Shown piece after piece: positions 61,795 through 64,000 of a DNA stretch of 64,000 bases. Under the pieces are notes generated by a model that made no database searches, was not told where the DNA came from, and was given only the letters and a program-made list of their open reading frames with translations. The DNA comes from Mesorhizobium loti (GTDB lineage: Bacteria; Pseudomonadota; Alphaproteobacteria; Rhizobiales; Rhizobiaceae): positions 124,001 to 188,000 of the forward strand of contig NZ_PJRO01000006.1 of assembly GCF_002858745.1 (NCBI RefSeq), given 5' to 3'. Numbering within the stretch: the first letter of the stretch is position 1; each line of letters begins with the position of its first letter. Both the position numbers and the translations under genes were made by a program.

Positions 61795-63672
61795 ATGCTT
61801 ATCATCAACGACCTTTCGCTCCGCATCGCCGGACGCCTGCTTCTCGATCACGCTTCGCTGACGTTGCCCACTGGCACGAAGGCGGGCCTTGTCGGCCGCA
61901 ACGGCACCGGCAAGACCACGCTGTTCAAGGCGATCACAGGTGATCTCGCTTCCGAAACCGGCTCGATCGGCATTCCCAAGAACACGCGCATCGGCCAGGT
62001 GGCGCAGGAAGCGCCCGGTACTGAGGATTCGCTGCTGGAGATCGTGCTCGCCGCCGACAAGGAGCGTGCTGCGTTGCTGGAAGAGGAAAAGACAGCGACC
62101 GATCCCAACCGAATTGCCGAAATCCATATACGGCTGGCCGATATCGATGCGCACACCGCCGAATCCCGTGCCGCCACCATCCTCGCCGGCCTTGGCTTCG
62201 ACGAGGCTGCCCAGGCGCGTCCGGCATCATCCTTTTCCGGCGGCTGGCGCATGCGCGTTGCGCTCGCGGCGGTGCTGTTTTCCGAGCCAGACCTTCTGCT
62301 GCTCGACGAGCCGACCAACTATCTCGATCTCGAAGGCACGCTCTGGCTCGAAAACTACGTGTCGAAGTATCCGCACACGGTATTGCTGATTTCGCACGAT
62401 CGCGACCTGCTCAACCGTGCGGTCAACTCGATCGTTCATCTCGACCAGCAGAAGCTGAGTTTCTGGCGCGGCGGCTACGACCAGTTCGAGCGGCAGCTTT
62501 CCGAGCAGCAGGAATTGCAGGAAAAAGGCCGCATCAAGCAGGAAGCGCAGCGAAAGCATCTGCAGTCCTTTGTCGACCGCTTCCGCGCCAAGGCTTCAAA
62601 AGCAAGGCAGGCGCAGTCGCGCATCAAGGCACTGGAGCGCATGAAGCCGATCGCAGCCCTGGTCAACGATTCGGTCAAGCCATTCTCCTTTCCGGAGCCG
62701 GTGAAAACGGTGGCCTCGCCGATTGTGGCGCTTACGGGTGTGGAAGTCGGTTATGCGCCAGGTAAGCCGATATTGAAGAAGATGACGTTGCGCATCGACG
62801 CCGACGATCGCATCGCGCTGCTTGGCGCCAACGGCAACGGCAAGTCGACTTTTGCCAAGTTGCTCGCCGGACGGCTCAAAGCAGAAGCCGGCACGATGAC
62901 GATCGCGCCTGGCTTGAAGGTGGCGATCTTCGCGCAGCATCAGCTCGACGATCTGCGCCCGGACGAAAACGCCTATGAACATGTTCGCCGTCTCATGCCG
63001 GACGCCCCGGAAGCGAAGGTGAGGGCGCGTGTCGCTCAGTTCGGCCTGGCAACGGAGAAGATGAACACCGCCGCCAAGGACCTGTCCGGTGGTGAAAAGG
63101 CGCGCCTGCTGATGGGCTTGGCTGCCTTCGATGGCCCGAACCTGTTCATCCTCGACGAACCGACCAACCATCTCGATATCGATTCCAGAGAATCGCTGAT
63201 CCATGCACTCAATGATTTTCCGGGTGCGGTGATCCTGGTTTCGCACGACCGCCACCTGCTCGAGGCGACGGCCGACCGGCTCTGGCTGGTCAAGGACGGC
63301 GCGGTCAACCCGTATGACGGCGATCTCGACGATTACAAGACGCTGGTGACCGGCGTGTCGGCAGATCGTCGCGAGAAGCGCGAGGCGGACAAGGCTTCCA
63401 AAGCCGACCGTCGCCGGGAGGCAGCAGCCAGGCGCGCGGCACTGGAGCCGCTCGCCAAGGAAATCCGTGCGACCGAGGGGTTGATGGACCGACTGCGCAA
63501 GCGCATCGACCTGATCGAGGACGAACTCGCCAATCCGGCGCTTTATGAGAAAGACCCCATCAAGGCGACGCGCTTTGCCAAGGAACGTTCGGAACTGGCA
63601 GCCCAGCTTAGTGGGCACGAAGATCGCTGGCTGACGATGTCGGCAGAGTATGAGGAAGGCATTGCGGAGTAG
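61795..63672 (+). CDS. ABC-F family ATPase
   Basis: A soluble 625-residue protein with two ABC domains and no membrane part. Walker A is GRNGTGKTT in the first and GANGNGKST in the second, signatures are FSGGWRMR and LSGGEKAR, and Walker B segments are LLLLDEPTNYLD and LFILDEPTNHLD. The linker between them is basic (KGRIKQEAQRKHLQSFVDRFRAKASKARQAQ) and the C terminus is a coiled coil, as in Uup/YheS-type translation factors. It probably acts on ribosomes. ATG 61795 is certain. Confidence 0.93.
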   Translation: MLIINDLSLRIAGRLLLDHASLTLPTGTKAGLVGRNGTGKTTLFKAITGDLASETGSIGIPKNTRIGQVAQEAPGTEDSLLEIVLAADKERAALLEEEKTATDPNRIAEIHIRLADIDAHTAESRAATILAGLGFDEAAQARPASSFSGGWRMRVALAAVLFSEPDLLLLDEPTNYLDLEGTLWLENYVSKYPHTVLLISHDRDLLNRAVNSIVHLDQQKLSFWRGGYDQFERQLSEQQELQEKGRIKQEAQRKHLQSFVDRFRAKASKARQAQSRIKALERMKPIAALVNDSVKPFSFPEPVKTVASPIVALTGVEVGYAPGKPILKKMTLRIDADDRIALLGANGNGKSTFAKLLAGRLKAEAGTMTIAPGLKVAIFAQHQLDDLRPDENAYEHVRRLMPDAPEAKVRARVAQFGLATEKMNTAAKDLSGGEKARLLMGLAAFDGPNLFILDEPTNHLDIDSRESLIHALNDFPGAVILVSHDRHLLEATADRLWLVKDGAVNPYDGDLDDYKTLVTGVSADRREKREADKASKADRRREAAARRAALEPLAKEIRATEGLMDRLRKRIDLIEDELANPALYEKDPIKATRFAKERSELAAQLSGHEDRWLTMSAEYEEGIAE

Positions 63673-63724
63673 GGCCCGGATACCCCGCGCCTCGGCGGGG
63701 CAGCCGGCTTAGCCATCTTTCGTG

Positions 63725-64000
63725 TCAGTGGATCGCACTGGTGGTCTCGCGAAGCCGCGGCAGCACGATCTTCCAGCCTTCGCTCATGTTCTTCAGGGCA
63801 AAGTCGTTGCGCGGCAGTTCGAAGCCGGAATGGACAAGCCGCACGCGCGTACCGGTTTCAGTCTTTTCCAGGCTGAACGACAGTACTGTGTCAAGGCGCG
63901 ATCCATAGCCGACATTGCCGTCGTCGCCGCCTTTCCAGGCATAGGTCAGGCGCTCATTGGGCCTGACCTCCAGAACCTGACAATGAATGGTACCGTCCCA
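63725..64000 (-). CDS. SRPBCC/AHSA1 family protein (5' part beyond window)
   Basis: Hand translation gives 91 C-terminal residues that enter from the right edge and stop at 63725: ...VRPNERLTYAWKGGDDGNVGYGSR...FELPRNDFALKNMSEGWKIVLPRL... The R-L-x-Y-x-W and GW-x-x-x-L signatures are those of the activator-of-Hsp90-ATPase-like branch of the START/SRPBCC fold. The N-terminal part is outside the window. Ligand unknown. Confidence 0.78.
   Translation of the reverse strand, partial: WDGTIHCQVLEVRPNERLTYAWKGGDDGNVGYGSRLDTVLSFSLEKTETGTRVRLVHSGFELPRNDFALKNMSEGWKIVLPRLRETTSAIH

Noticed and set aside
1..64000. CRISPR arrays, tRNA or rRNA genes, insertion sequences, integrases, prophage genes
   Set aside because: None seen on reading both strands; gene content is core-like throughout.

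Overview
The window is gene-dense, GC-rich chromosomal DNA of an alphaproteobacterium, most likely a Rhizobiales/Phyllobacteriaceae member close to Mesorhizobium. The support is: an adjacent divK-pleD cell-cycle pair; a GTTC-N7-GTTC (alphaproteobacterial LexA) box at dinB; a 670-residue biotin carboxylase/BCCP fusion of PccA type; lptFG-lptD-surA-pdxA-rsmA in rhizobial order; an Omp25/RopB-type outer membrane protein; and dispersed rhizobial-type intergenic palindromic repeats. I see no insertion sequence, prophage, CRISPR array, rRNA or tRNA. This is core genome with a few lineage-specific genes.

Layout. 1-2.6 kb: zinc ABC transporter aztA-aztB-aztC on the minus strand (aztC cut by the left edge), with a Zur-like palindrome inside the aztA promoter. 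2.8-5.2 kb: RidA, a membrane-anchored hydrolase and an SDR. 5.4-8.7 kb: a sulfur/amino-acid cluster (cysteine synthase, trans-editing AlaX, 3-mercaptopyruvate sulfurtransferase, GNAT). 8.8-14 kb: OmpA-like protein, DUF1203, a Tat-exported molybdopterin oxidoreductase with its cytochrome b, DUF1345, UPF0178, GNAT and cupin. 14.1-16.2 kb: pccA. 16.3-17.0 kb: a two-gene cassette of unknown function (small protein plus eight-cysteine protein) behind a CRP-like palindrome. 17.2-27 kb: dnaE, a K+ channel with a zinc-ribbon tail, exported proteins, an EamA transporter, SOS-linked dinB, GNAT.

27.1-30.7 kb: HAD hydrolase, DUF3572, divK, pleD, a candidate structured small RNA, rpmG. 30.8-36.5 kb: an LtaS-type phosphoglycerol transferase sharing its upstream region with fabD-fabG-acpP-fabF, with a triple PHO-box-like repeat between them. 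36.6-40.3 kb: mltG, yicC, gmk and a miniature DnaB-like ATPase. 40.4-48 kb: rsmA, pdxA, surA-like, lptD, lptG, lptF on the minus strand (envelope biogenesis). 48.4-53 kb: pepA, holC, a membrane protein, rlmJ, a secreted four-cysteine protein and a GST. 53.2-58.5 kb: an outer membrane protein, then a pteridine-reductase-like SDR, uvrC, pgsA, moaD and moaE in one direction. 58.6-64 kb: YbaY-like protein, ndk, DinB-fold protein, MFS transporter, ABC-F ATPase and a truncated SRPBCC protein at the right edge.

Candidates for new biology are the 16.3-17.0 kb cassette, the three-stem RNA between pleD and rpmG with a CCUCCU (anti-Shine-Dalgarno) loop, the PHO-type operator at the phosphoglycerol transferase, and the mini DnaB-like ATPase with a leader ORF and hairpin at its Shine-Dalgarno site. 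All functions are read from sequence motifs; no search was run.
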